Below are positions 1-8,702 of a stretch of DNA of 64,000 bases, in pieces; position 1 is the stretch's first letter, and every line of letters starts with the position of its first letter. Below the pieces are notes generated by a model. It ran no database searches, was not told the origin of the DNA, and saw nothing but the letters and a program-made list of their open reading frames with translations. The translations under genes were made by a program, and so were the position numbers. This DNA comes from an uncultured Corynebacterium sp. (GTDB taxonomy: Bacteria; Actinomycetota; Actinomycetes; Mycobacteriales; Mycobacteriaceae), in assembly GCA_946220775.1 (NCBI GenBank), contig CAMIFC010000001.1, positions 124,001 to 188,000 of the forward strand. The letters are read 5' to 3'.

Positions 1-1
1 G

Positions 2-894
2 GAACTGACAGCCTTTGGCCTGCCGCCGATCACGCCGGGTAGCGTCGACGGGGCTATTTCCGGGTCGATGGAGTTCGGCAACATGCTGGCGCCGCTGCTG
101 AACAATGCGGATAACCTCGGTGGAAATGTTCCGGCCGCCCCTTCGACCAGCACGAGCCGGACGATCACCATCAACTCCGGTGGCCGTACGCGTAGCGCGA
201 TCGTGAAGGTGCCGGCGTTCAGTGCGGGGCAGTCGCTGCCAGTGCTGTTTGCTTTCCCCGGTTGGAAGGGGCCACCGGCGGAGATGGCCGACTACTCGAA
301 ACTGCACACGACTGGGATGGGACGGCAGGCGCTCGTCGTCTACATGAAGGGCATCAATGATGCCTGGGAGGGTGCGCCATATGCGCAGACTCGCGATGGT
401 GAAGACGTGCAATTCGTACGCGACATGCTCGCTCGGTTGAAGCGGGAATACTCCGTGGATTCCAGTCGAGTCTACGCTGCAGGACTATCGAACGGCGGCG
501 GGTTCGTCAACAAGCTCGCTTGTCGGGCGCCGGGGCTGCTGGCTGGTGGTGTCAGCGTGGCGGGTGCTTACTACACAAATACGACGATCGGATGCTCTGG
601 TGGCGTGCCTATGCTGTTCATTCACGGCACCAATGACGGTACAGTGACCATCAACGGTGGTGTTCGCCACGGCACGTCTTATAAGTCGTTGAACTCCGTG
701 GTTGACGAATGGAAGATCCGTAACACGTGCTTCAGCGCGAACACGTCCACCGTTGGCAACGTCGTAAGCAGAAGCACAATTGCACGTACCCGCTGGAATA
801 CTGGAAGGTCAATGGCGGGACCCACACGTGGTTCCCGAACTCGCCGTCGGCCTCCCAGGCCACGTGGAGTTTCCTGGCATCGAAGCATCGCTAA
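2..894 (+). pseudogene. PHB-depolymerase/LpqC-like esterase, 5' end outside window, frameshifted near the 3' end
   Basis: The reading frame is already open at the left edge, so the N-terminus lies outside the window. The product resembles the secreted alpha/beta-hydrolase family of poly(3-hydroxybutyrate) depolymerases and LpqC-type esterases. Visible are a FAFPGW strand, the nucleophile motif GLSNGG (Ser codon near 488) and an acid-residue motif HGTNDG near 630. After about position 757 this frame becomes unlikely sequence and runs on to 961. The neighbouring frame reads HNCTYPLEYW, then GGTHTWF (catalytic His codon at 823-825), and stops at 892-894, which is how the family normally ends. 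A one-base indel around 757-780 therefore separates Ser and Asp from His. Either the gene is broken or the assembly has an error; I cannot tell which. Confidence 0.75.
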
Positions 895-972
895 CGACAC
901 AACGCTAGACGGAGCTAGGTCGGGCGGGGCGCGCCAGAACCAATGGTGGGCGAGCAGGTAGAATCCAGTTCC

Positions 973-2463
973 ATGAGTGAAGTTCGCGTTCGATTCTGTC
1001 CATCTCCCACTGGCACCCCGCACGTCGGCATGGTGCGCACCGCCCTATTCAACTGGGCTTATGCCCGCCACACCGGCGGCAAGCTGATTTTCCGCATCGA
1101 AGATACCGATGCGCAGCGTGATACCGAAGAGTCCTACCAGGCCATCATCGATTCGATGACCTGGCTCGGTTTGGATTGGGACGAAGGCATCGACGTCGGC
1201 GGCCCGCATGGTCCATACCGCCAGTCGCAGCGTATGGATATTTACGCCGAGGTCCTCGAAAAGTTGAAGGCTGCAGGCGAGGTCTACCCGGCGTACTCCA
1301 CCCCGCAGGAAGTCGAGGAGCGCCACAAAGCTGCTGGTCGCGACCCGAAGCTGGGGTACGATAACTACGACCGCGACCTCACCGACGAGCAGATCGCAGC
1401 GTTCGAGAAGGAAGGACGCCAGCCGGTTTGGCGTCTGAAAATGGACCACGATCGGGCCTACGAATGGACTGATTTGATCCGCGGCGAGATGAGCGTCGAG
1501 GGCAAGACTATGCCGGACTTCGTCGTGGCGCGTTCCAATGGGCAGCCGCTGTACACGCTGGTCAACCCGCTGGATGATGCGTTGATGGAAGTTACCCACG
1601 TGCTGCGTGGCGAGGATCTGCTGCCATCCACCCCGCGCCAGATCGCGCTGTATGAAGCCCTGATTCGAATCGGCGTGGCGAAGTCTGTGCCGACCTTTGG
1701 GCACCTGCCATTCGTGATGGGGGAGGGGAACAAGAAGCTGTCGAAGCGCGATCCAGAATCCAACTTGTTCAACCACCGCGAAGCAGGCGCGATCCCAGAG
1801 GGCATGCTCAACTACTTGTCCCTGCTGGGTTGGGCGCTGTCTGCCGATGAAGATATCTTCACGATGCAGCAGCTGATCGACAACTTCGACGTTCGTGATG
1901 TGAAGCCGAATCCGGCCCGCTTCGACCAGAAGAAGATGGAAGCGATCAACGCGGATCACATCCGCATGCTGGACTTGGAGGACTTCACGAAGCGCCTGCG
2001 TTCCTACCTGGAAGAATTCAAGGGCTGGCCAGCGGACTACCCGGCAGATAAGTTCGCGTTCGCCGCGGAGCTGGTGCAGACCCGCATCAAGTTGCTGGGC
2101 GATGCGGATGGCCTGCTGCGATTCCTGCTGACTCCCGACGAGGAGCTGGAGCTGGAACCCAAGGCAGCGCGCAAGAACCTCAAGGAAGTAGCCATCGAAC
2201 CACTGGATGCGGCAATCGAGGAGCTGGACGCGATCGACGGGGACTCGTTCAAGACCGAGCCGATCGAGGCCGCGCTGTCTGGTCGGTTGATCGAGAAGAT
2301 GGAACTGAAGCCTCGCGTGGCATATGGCGCGTTGCGCACCGCGATCTGTGGTGTGGCTGTCTCCCCGCCACTGTTTGAGTCGGTGGAACTGCTGGGCAAG
2401 GAGTCCACGCTGGCTCGTCTGCGCGCGGCTCGCGCGCAGACGCCGTACGCTCCGGCGCAGTAG
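973..2463 (+). CDS. gltX: Glutamyl-tRNA synthetase GltX
   Basis: Class I aminoacyl-tRNA synthetase of 496 residues that attaches glutamate to tRNA-Glu. In actinobacteria without GlnRS the family also charges tRNA-Gln, which GatCAB then amidates. The start at 973 gives MSEVRVRFCPSPTGTPHVGM, with the HIGH-type signature (HVGM) at the expected place; an in-frame ATG at 943 would add ten unlikely residues. The KMSKS-type motif is NKKLSKRD, near two fifths to one half of the chain. Length fits the family. One tRNA-Gln and one tRNA-Glu gene follow directly on the same strand, which suits a non-discriminating enzyme. Confidence 0.97.
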   Translation: MSEVRVRFCPSPTGTPHVGMVRTALFNWAYARHTGGKLIFRIEDTDAQRDTEESYQAIIDSMTWLGLDWDEGIDVGGPHGPYRQSQRMDIYAEVLEKLKAAGEVYPAYSTPQEVEERHKAAGRDPKLGYDNYDRDLTDEQIAAFEKEGRQPVWRLKMDHDRAYEWTDLIRGEMSVEGKTMPDFVVARSNGQPLYTLVNPLDDALMEVTHVLRGEDLLPSTPRQIALYEALIRIGVAKSVPTFGHLPFVMGEGNKKLSKRDPESNLFNHREAGAIPEGMLNYLSLLGWALSADEDIFTMQQLIDNFDVRDVKPNPARFDQKKMEAINADHIRMLDLEDFTKRLRSYLEEFKGWPADYPADKFAFAAELVQTRIKLLGDADGLLRFLLTPDEELELEPKAARKNLKEVAIEPLDAAIEELDAIDGDSFKTEPIEAALSGRLIEKMELKPRVAYGALRTAICGVAVSPPLFESVELLGKESTLARLRAARAQTPYAPAQ

Positions 2464-2591
2464 TTCCGTTGCGGTAGTTCCCAGAGCAGTAGTTTCCGGG
2501 GGTCAGTAGCTCCGGCGGGGCTGGAAGCCTTGCCGGAGGTTGAAAGCCTTGCACGTTCGTGTGAGGCGGAAAGTCCTTCTGACCAGGCGAT

Positions 2592-2621
2592 TTGTGATTG
2601 GTTGTCTGGTCTGGATATAGT
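2592..2621 (+). promoter_or_regulatory. Candidate promoter for the tRNA-Gln/tRNA-Glu unit
   Basis: TTGTGA at 2592-2597 and TATAGT at 2616-2621 are separated by 18 bp and lie about 60 bp before tRNA-Gln. The match is to a generic sigma-70-type promoter and no start site is known. The rest of 2464-2683 holds short GTAGTTCC-like repeats and no gene I can support. Confidence 0.4.
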
Positions 2622-2683
2622 AATCATCGTTGCACAGGGCAGCGAGGCAGTGAGAACTGCGCTAAATGCTTATGTGTGATGAT

Positions 2684-2755
2684 TGGCCTATGGTGTAATT
2701 GGCAACACAGCGGTTTCTGGTACCGTCGTTCTAGGTTCGAGTCCTGGTAGGCCAG
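2684..2755 (+). tRNA. tRNA-Gln (anticodon CUG)
   Basis: A 72-nt cloverleaf. The acceptor stem is TGGCCTA (2684-2690) with TAGGCCA (2748-2754), and the discriminator base is G. The D-stem is GTGT/ACAC. The anticodon stem-loop is GCGGT-TTCTGGT-ACCGT, with CTG in the centre. The T-arm contains GGTTCGAGTCC. The 3' CCA is not fully encoded. It sits 35 nt before a tRNA-Glu gene and downstream of gltX. Confidence 0.96.
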
Positions 2756-2790
2756 CAGCGAAAACTAGTTAAAGTTTTCGTGTCCTAATG

Positions 2791-2863
2791 CCCCGTTCGT
2801 CTAGCGGCCTAGGACGCCGCCCTCTCACGGCGGTAACACGGGTTCAAATCCCGTACGGGGTAC
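2791..2863 (+). tRNA. tRNA-Glu (anticodon CUC), copy 1
   Basis: A 73-nt cloverleaf. The acceptor stem is GCCCCGT with ACGGGGT, the anticodon arm is CCGCC-CTCTCAC-GGCGG with CTC, and the T-arm has GGTTCAAATCC. It appears identical over its whole length to the gene at 4604-4676. A hairpin terminator follows directly. Confidence 0.97.
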
Positions 2864-2870
2864 AACATGA

Positions 2871-2912
2871 AGATCCCCTCGACGCATTGAGCGCCGAGGG
2901 GATCTTTGGTTT
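2871..2912 (+). terminator. Intrinsic terminator after tRNA-Glu copy 1
   Basis: AAGATCCCCTCGACGC (2871-2886) pairs, with one mismatch, to GCGCCGAGGGGATCTT (2891-2906) across a 4-nt loop. The T-containing run TTGGTTTT follows. It has the same design as the hairpin after the second tRNA-Glu copy. Confidence 0.8.
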
Positions 2913-2955
2913 TGGGGTTAAGTCTCAGGCTGCAGTTGGCGTTTGCGCCTATATG

Positions 2956-3034
2956 GAGACACTGCCTGTAGTTGCGAAATGGTTTTGCAAAACCGCAGGT
3001 CGCGAAAAACCATTTCGCAACTACAGACAGTCTC
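2956..3034. repeat. Long imperfect palindrome (MITE-like or large hairpin)
   Basis: Two arms of about 30 bp face each other. The inner 21-bp arms at 2966-2986 and 3006-3026 (CTGTAGTTGCGAAATGGTTTT and its complement) pair perfectly. The match extends outward through GAGAC/GTCTC at 2956-2960 and 3030-3034 with small mismatches, and the loop is 19 nt. It lies between convergent transcription units, about 50 bp past a conventional terminator. Size and symmetry suit a miniature palindromic element. No transposase gene is nearby. Confidence 0.8.
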
Positions 3035-3200
3035 AAGGGCACCTGCCCGAGTACACACTTAACTGATGTGGTCAGAGTGACGCATGTGGCCAGCGTGGCA
3101 AGCAGTGCGGGGGAGCAGGCACCCCGGAGTGCGCTTCCAGCTGCCCTGCACCCGCCCGCGTCGCGCGCACTAGCTCTGCATCGAGCCTGCGCCATCCGCA
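3035..3200. other. Intergenic remainder without a gene
   Basis: With the terminator and palindrome just upstream, this completes the 2864-3200 gap between the tRNA unit and the convergent yihY-family gene. I see no gene, RNA or strong terminator in it. Confidence 0.5.
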
Positions 3201-4508
3201 CTACGGCTTAAACCGGCTCACATCCCGGATCATGCGCTGCAGGACCGTACGATTCTTGTCCGCGGTAGCAGAAGACCGGGGCGGCACTCGAATTAACTGC
3301 GCGGAATCCAGCCCTGCCTGCAGTTCTCGCACGCGAGTCACTTCCGCATCCAGCTTCAAACCAGCCAGTAGCAGCGTATTGGCGAACAGTAGCCCCATGA
3401 ACACGCCAATCACACCACCCAGTGCGCCGTACATTCCTAGGTGCGCGAAATTGTTCACGTAAATCTGCACTCCAATCGCTACGATCGTCACACCAATCAG
3501 CGCGACAGACGATCCTGTGGTCAACCAGCGCACCCGCCCGTAGTGAACGTTCGGCGCGAAATGGTACAACACCGCGACCAGCATCACGGATAGCGCAATA
3601 ATCACTGGCCACCGGACATACGCCCACACCGGCAGGAATTGTTCCAGCAGGAACCGCGCTTCTTCCTCCAAACGCAGCGGACCTGCCACGTTATTCAAGA
3701 ACGGCTCCACCAGATCCTCGCGCAGGAAGAAACCACCCGCGATGCCCACGAGCCCCAGCACCAACACAATGGTCAGCCCCCACATCGTCAGCCACGTGTG
3801 GATGAGGTTCCGCCCTTCGTGCCTGCCATAAAGCGCATTCGCCGACCTCGAAAACGCCCGCACATATGCTGAGGAGGAAAACAGCGCAATCAACACCGAA
3901 ATCACCAAGGACACCACGGACTGCTGCGTCGAACCAATAATCATGTCGATGATCGACCGTGCTTGTTCGATGAACGTCGTCGGCACGTTGCGCGTGATGA
4001 ATTCGTCGGTGATCTGGGTGACCTTCTCGCGATTCTGATCGAGCACCAGCGTGCTGATGGAGTAGAACGCCATCAGTGTCGGCACGCCTGTCAGCAGCGA
4101 GTAGAACGCCAGTGTTGCGCCTCGGTCCAAAAGCCCCCGGTACACAAGCTCCACCAGCAGTCGCTTGAGAATCACCGGCCAGGCCCGCGCGGGAATGAAA
4201 CGTTCTGCGCGGCTCACGTCCCGGTAGTACTCCTCGCGCGGCATCGCGGGCACGCATTCGCCGTCGTCGGCGGGAGCGACCACGTCGTCACCATTCTCAT
4301 TTTTTAAGGACGCCAGCCCCACCAACCTATCCCGCACCGATTGTTTCCGCGGGCTGTGGGCAGAGCTCGTTTGGCTGTGGGCAGGGCCGCTTGGCCGAGG
4401 CGTAGGCTGATCTGTGGGCGTGGGCTGAGTGGTGGATGTGGGAGAAGTGGCGGGCGCCGGTTGATCTGCGGACGCGGGGCGTTCATGTGAGGGCGGAGAA
4501 GTCGACAT
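3201..4508 (-). CDS. YihY/BrkB-family integral membrane protein
   Basis: A 435-residue protein. Residues 1 to about 60 are rich in Pro, Thr and Ser and look disordered; the rest has the family layout of about six membrane segments. Family hallmarks are the GATLAFYSLLTGVPTLMAFY-type first segment and a later SSAYVRAFSRSANALYGR stretch. The family was once called ribonuclease BN, but that assignment was withdrawn and its function remains uncertain. ATG at 4508 is the start. The gene is alone, flanked by the two tRNA-Glu loci. One copy of the dispersed octamer (4308-4315, after six Ts) lies in its linker and encodes LASLKN. Confidence 0.88.
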   Translation of the reverse strand: MSTSPPSHERPASADQPAPATSPTSTTQPTPTDQPTPRPSGPAHSQTSSAHSPRKQSVRDRLVGLASLKNENGDDVVAPADDGECVPAMPREEYYRDVSRAERFIPARAWPVILKRLLVELVYRGLLDRGATLAFYSLLTGVPTLMAFYSISTLVLDQNREKVTQITDEFITRNVPTTFIEQARSIIDMIIGSTQQSVVSLVISVLIALFSSSAYVRAFSRSANALYGRHEGRNLIHTWLTMWGLTIVLVLGLVGIAGGFFLREDLVEPFLNNVAGPLRLEEEARFLLEQFLPVWAYVRWPVIIALSVMLVAVLYHFAPNVHYGRVRWLTTGSSVALIGVTIVAIGVQIYVNNFAHLGMYGALGGVIGVFMGLLFANTLLLAGLKLDAEVTRVRELQAGLDSAQLIRVPPRSSATADKNRTVLQRMIRDVSRFKP

Positions 4509-4603
4509 TGCCTTCTTAATTTACCAGGAAAGAATAGCGCCGTGACCTGCGGATTAGGTTTAAGAGGGCTATGTACAGTAATCTTTTGCTCGCAAGTTCT
4601 TAA

Positions 4604-4676
4604 GCCCCGTTCGTCTAGCGGCCTAGGACGCCGCCCTCTCACGGCGGTAACACGGGTTCAAATCCCGTACGGGGTA
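4604..4676 (+). tRNA. tRNA-Glu (anticodon CUC), copy 2
   Basis: It reads the same as the tRNA at 2791-2863, with the same stems and CTC anticodon, 1.8 kb further on and divergent from the yihY-family gene. The duplication includes a downstream hairpin of the same design but different sequence. No promoter stands out. Confidence 0.97.
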
Positions 4677-4681
4677 CCACC

Positions 4682-4718
4682 GAAGGTCCCTCGGCGCACA
4701 TCGCGCCGAGGGACCTTC
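4682..4718. terminator. Terminator shared by tRNA-Glu copy 2 and kdpE
   Basis: GAAGGTCCCTCGGCGC (4682-4697) pairs perfectly with GCGCCGAGGGACCTTC (4703-4718) across a 5-nt loop. It fills the gap between the tRNA and the kdpE stop codon at 4721, so it probably serves both convergent units. Confidence 0.85.
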
Positions 4719-4720
4719 TG

Positions 4721-5416
4721 CTATATCACTAGCCGGTATCCGATCCCCATCTCGGTGACGAGGATTTCCGGCCTGCTCGGTTCCGCCTCGATTTTCTGCC
4801 GCAGCTGGGACACATAAACCCGCAGGTAGTTCGTCTCACGTTCGTAGTTATCGCCCCACACCGCCTGCAGGAGGGCGATCTTTTCCACCAATTGGCCCCG
4901 GTGATTCGCCAGATACTCCAGAATCGCCCATTCGCGCGGGGTGAGGTGAACCGACTCGCCACCGACGATCACCTGCGTGTTCGCCAAGTCAATCGTCACC
5001 CGCCCATCAGTAGTGGTGAGCACCGGCTGTTCCTGGTTCTGCGTGGCCGATACTCGCCGCAACGCGGCGCGCAGCCGAGCCAACAACTCGCCAATGGAAA
5101 ACGGCTTGGACACATAGTCATCCGCACCTTCATCGAGTGCGTTGATCTTTCCGGTTTCATCGTGTCGCGCCGACACAATAATCACCGGAATCGAGGACCA
5201 TTGCCGCAGGCTGCGTAAAACGTCGAGCCCACTGACGTCCGGAAGCCCAAGATCCAAAAGGACCGCATGCGGGCGCCATGAACTGGCGACGGTGATGGCG
5301 GCCGCGGCCGTGGTGGCCACCTGAATCGCATAACCGCGAGCCTTGAGATTGACGCTGACGGCGTTGGCCAAGGCGATGTCGTCTTCGACGATCAGGATTT
5401 TCTGCTGCTCAGCCAT
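4721..5416 (-). CDS. kdpE: KdpE response regulator
   Basis: A 231-residue OmpR/PhoB-type regulator that controls the kdp potassium-uptake operon when phosphorylated by KdpD. The receiver domain (about 5-115) has the acidic pair EDD at 11-13, the phosphoacceptor Asp55 in AVLLDLGLPD, and KPFS near 105. The C-terminal winged helix contains LTPREWAILEYLANHRGQLV and the family ending TNYLRVYVSQLRQKIE. The start overlaps the end of kdpD by 8 nt and has AAAGGAC upstream, so the two are coupled. Confidence 0.96.
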   Translation of the reverse strand: MAEQQKILIVEDDIALANAVSVNLKARGYAIQVATTAAAAITVASSWRPHAVLLDLGLPDVSGLDVLRSLRQWSSIPVIIVSARHDETGKINALDEGADDYVSKPFSIGELLARLRAALRRVSATQNQEQPVLTTTDGRVTIDLANTQVIVGGESVHLTPREWAILEYLANHRGQLVEKIALLQAVWGDNYERETNYLRVYVSQLRQKIEAEPSRPEILVTEMGIGYRLVI

Positions 5417-8102
5417 GGTGGATGTCCTTTGTTTCTTCGGATTCGTGAAGGTCGTCGGACAGCATCATCGGGGGAGTGTCCGCATGGGCACTAGGCAAGG
5501 TCAGAATCAGCGTCGCGCCGCCGCCAGGGGTGTGCTCATGGGCGAGCGTCCCGTCCATCGCCTCGGCGAAACCTTGAGCCACTGCCAGGCCCAATCCCAG
5601 CCCCTTGGACGACTGGTCGCCCAGCCTCTTGAACGGCACAAACAGCATGGCTGCATCCTCATCGTTGATACCGGGGCCGTGGTCGATGATGCGGATCTTG
5701 ACCGCATCGTGCGCACCAGCCGAACCATCAATCCCGCGCGCCGTGACCAGCAAACGGGAATTCGGCGCGAAGGCCCGCCCATTGAGCAGAATATTGGACA
5801 CGATCCGCTGAATCAGCCCCGCATCGCCCATGATGCGTGGCACTCCAGCAGGGAGGTCCACATCGAGGTGCTCCGCCACATCCGGCAGCTCGCGTTGCAC
5901 ATTGGCAAGCACATCGCCGACATCCACGGGCCGGTGGTGAACATTGACCGTATTGGACCGCAGGCGGCTCATGTCCAGCAGGTTGCCGACCACGGTTTCC
6001 AGGCGCTCCGTGGAATGCTCAATCGTTTCGAGCAGCAGCGTCTTGGACACGTCGTCCAGCTCAACGTCGTCCATCATCAGCCCGCTGATGGCGGCTTTGA
6101 TGCCAGCCAACGGGGTGCGCAGGTCGTGAGACACGGCCGTCAGCAGGGCGGTTCCCATGCGGTTCCCGGCCTCCAGCGCGGCGGTGGCGCGGCGCATCGC
6201 GTCGATTTCCTGTCGGTTGATGATCGCCATGATTCGCGACCCGTGGGCCTCGATCATGGAATATTCAGTAGGACGCAAGTCCGGCTTAGCCACAACCAAC
6301 CGCAGCTCTTCGCCGATGGGAACCAGCGATGGGGGCTTTGTTCCTTCCCAAGGGGTATCTAGCCCGTCGGCCGTGGTTTCCACCACCGTCCATAGCTTTC
6401 GATTCGGGTGCCACCGTTGCAGATCGACCCGGCGGAGGCCGAAGGTTTCCCGGAGGCGTTGGAGTAATTGGGGGATGTCATCCCCGTCGTGGACCATGCC
6501 GCGGGCCAGGTCGGACATGACGATGGCCTGACCCAAGCGCTGGGTGGCTTGTGCACGGCGGCGTTCGGAGAGTTCCACGATTCCGGCCACCACCGCCGCG
6601 ATGATGAAGAACAACAGAATCTGCGCGACTGATTCGGGTTCAGTGATCGTGAATGTGTGGATGGGATCGCTGAAGTACCAATTCGCCAGCAATGAGCCCA
6701 AAAATGCCGCGGTGATCGCCGGCAGGAGCCCGGCGGCGAGTGCCGCGAACACCGCGACGGTCAGGTAACTCAACAGAAGCGCGCCCAGATACTGCTCTTG
6801 GACGTCCAAGGCATAAAACAGCGCGGTCAGTGCGAAGGGGATGAACAGGGCAATCGCCCAGCCCAGCGTGATGCGGGCGGGGGAGAACCGGTGGCTCGGC
6901 CTAGCGCCAACCACTGACCAGCGACGATTTCTGCTGGATGTCGACCGAGCCGTGATACTGGGATCTTCTTCGACATGCTCGGCGTAGGGCACGATGTGCA
7001 CGTCGATCGGGCCGGATCCGTCGATGATTTTGCTTCCGGTACCGCCACCGAAAAACGGGCTGATCCGGCGGCCCAATCCGATCACCAGTTGCGAGGCGTT
7101 CACCGAACGGGCGAATTGCAGCAAGGTCTGGGGTACATCATCGCCCAGAATCACCCGCCACTGTCCGCCAAGTGAATCCGTTAGCTCCTGCAAGCGCTTG
7201 AGCTGTGGCGTGCCTTCGCTGGCGATGGCATCGTCATCACCAGCAACGTGAACCACGATCATTTCGTGCCCGGCCATCCGGCCCGTGATGCGAGCACCAC
7301 GCCGGATGATCGCCTCAGCACCCTTGTCGTTGTGCACTGCCACGACGACTCGTTCACGAGTCGGCAGGTGCTCCGTCATCGTGCGCTCTTGCCGGTAGCT
7401 TTCCAGCACTTCCTCGACTTTGTCCGCAAGCCAAAGCAGCGCCAACTCGCGTAGCGCGGTGAGGTTGCCGACGCGGAAGTAATTCTCTAGTGCCTTCTCC
7501 GCCTGTTTTTCGCCATAAACTTCCCCGCGAGCCAACCGGATGCGGAGCGCATCCGGGGTGAGGTCCACCAGCTCGATCTCATCGGCATCGCGGAGCACCT
7601 GGTCAGGAACGGTTTCTCGTTGCCTGGTTCCCGTTACCGCCGCCACCACATCATTCAGCGATTCCAAGTGCTGAATATTCATCGTGGAGATCACATCAAT
7701 GCCGGCGTCTAGGAGCCGGTACACATCATGCCAGCGTTTGGAATCCACGACTGGCGACCCGGTGGCGTCCGAAAAAGAAGAAGAAAAATCATCCGCATCG
7801 GGCGTACCGACGACGGTATGGGCGAGCTCATCGACGAGTAGGACATCGGGCTGGGCGGCCAGCGCTGCCTCCACGTCGAGCTCCGTGAACTCGCCGCTGT
7901 GGTGGGAAAACGTCTTGCGCGGCAGTGTGGGGAGACCCTCCGCCATCCGCCGCGTGCGTTCCCGGCCGTGGTCTTCGACGATACCTACGAGGACATTCAC
8001 GCCATCAGCGAGGAGGTCATGAGCCTCGCTGAGCATGGCGCAGGTCTTGCCCACACCAGGGGCAAAACCCAGATAGACCTTCAAGGTACCGCGTTTGGTC
8101 AT
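5409..8102 (-). CDS. kdpD: KdpD potassium-responsive sensor histidine kinase
   Basis: An 897-residue membrane kinase that senses potassium limitation and turgor-related signals. In order: the KdpD N-terminal domain with Walker A GFAPGVGKT (12-20) and Walker B DVLLVDE (86-92), a universal-stress-protein-like domain (about 240-370), four clustered membrane segments (about 410-510), a GAF-like region, the H-box AVSHDLRTPL, and an ATPase end with DHGPGI and GLGLGLAVAQGF. Residues about 100-120 (DADDFSSSFSDATGSPVVDS) form a loop longer than in typical KdpD and carry a copy of the dispersed octamer. The start overlaps the kdpC stop as ATGA. Confidence 0.96.
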   Translation of the reverse strand: MTKRGTLKVYLGFAPGVGKTCAMLSEAHDLLADGVNVLVGIVEDHGRERTRRMAEGLPTLPRKTFSHHSGEFTELDVEAALAAQPDVLLVDELAHTVVGTPDADDFSSSFSDATGSPVVDSKRWHDVYRLLDAGIDVISTMNIQHLESLNDVVAAVTGTRQRETVPDQVLRDADEIELVDLTPDALRIRLARGEVYGEKQAEKALENYFRVGNLTALRELALLWLADKVEEVLESYRQERTMTEHLPTRERVVVAVHNDKGAEAIIRRGARITGRMAGHEMIVVHVAGDDDAIASEGTPQLKRLQELTDSLGGQWRVILGDDVPQTLLQFARSVNASQLVIGLGRRISPFFGGGTGSKIIDGSGPIDVHIVPYAEHVEEDPSITARSTSSRNRRWSVVGARPSHRFSPARITLGWAIALFIPFALTALFYALDVQEQYLGALLLSYLTVAVFAALAAGLLPAITAAFLGSLLANWYFSDPIHTFTITEPESVAQILLFFIIAAVVAGIVELSERRRAQATQRLGQAIVMSDLARGMVHDGDDIPQLLQRLRETFGLRRVDLQRWHPNRKLWTVVETTADGLDTPWEGTKPPSLVPIGEELRLVVAKPDLRPTEYSMIEAHGSRIMAIINRQEIDAMRRATAALEAGNRMGTALLTAVSHDLRTPLAGIKAAISGLMMDDVELDDVSKTLLLETIEHSTERLETVVGNLLDMSRLRSNTVNVHHRPVDVGDVLANVQRELPDVAEHLDVDLPAGVPRIMGDAGLIQRIVSNILLNGRAFAPNSRLLVTARGIDGSAGAHDAVKIRIIDHGPGINDEDAAMLFVPFKRLGDQSSKGLGLGLAVAQGFAEAMDGTLAHEHTPGGGATLILTLPSAHADTPPMMLSDDLHESEETKDIHHG

Positions 8103-8683
8103 GACCGAGAGGCCTCCTTTACCGCCAGATTCAAGGTGACAACGTTGACGGGTGAGCCGTCCTGAGAACCATTAAACGTCTTATGCGTGTGCTCCTGGAG
8201 GAGGCGCTCCATATCCGCAGTCGGGATTTTGTTGGCCTTAGCCACGCGTGCTGCCTGCAGGTCAGCATAAGCCCGAGAAATGTGCGGATCGAGGCCGGAA
8301 CCACTGGTGGTCACCGCATCGTTCGGGATCTGCTCTGCAGCTACGTGCTCGCGTGCGGCGATGCTTTCGCGCAGCGTGGCGATCTCGGCGTTGAGGTCCT
8401 TATCGTAGGGGGAGGTGTTCGAAGCTCCGGACGCCATTGCGTCGAAGTCCGCAGCCGACGGACGAGGATAGAACAGCGTGGGATCGGATACTTGCTGAGC
8501 AATCAGCGCAGAACCGACGACCTTGCCTTGGGAGTCATGGATCAGTGAGCCATCAGCCTTCGCCGGCATGAGCCGGCCAACGCCAAAGATTACGAGCGGA
8601 AAGACCACCCCTAGAAGGACGGTCAGCACAACGAATATCCGGATGGTCGTCCATAGGCGGGCAAGTCCCGCAGAGGTTTTCAT
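8099..8683 (-). CDS. kdpC: KdpC potassium-transporting ATPase subunit C
   Basis: A 194-residue subunit that stabilises the KdpFABC complex. It has one N-terminal membrane segment (about 10-32) and a periplasmic domain with the family motifs SALIAQQ, YPRPSA, SGSGLDPHIS and the C-terminal VVTLNLAVKE. I chose ATG at 8683 because AAAGGA precedes it at good spacing; the longer frame from 8737 reaches back into kdpB. The stop overlaps the kdpD start (ATGA). An octamer copy at 8429-8436 encodes AMAS. Confidence 0.95.
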   Translation of the reverse strand: MKTSAGLARLWTTIRIFVVLTVLLGVVFPLVIFGVGRLMPAKADGSLIHDSQGKVVGSALIAQQVSDPTLFYPRPSAADFDAMASGASNTSPYDKDLNAEIATLRESIAAREHVAAEQIPNDAVTTSGSGLDPHISRAYADLQAARVAKANKIPTADMERLLQEHTHKTFNGSQDGSPVNVVTLNLAVKEASRS

Positions 8684-8702
8684 CGTTAGAGTTCCTTTCG
8701 CT

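Noticed and set aside
2811..4634. GGACGCCG in the tRNA-Glu genes as members of the octamer family
   Set aside because: It forms part of the conserved D-arm and anticodon stem of the tRNA and differs at the last base, so it needs no other explanation.
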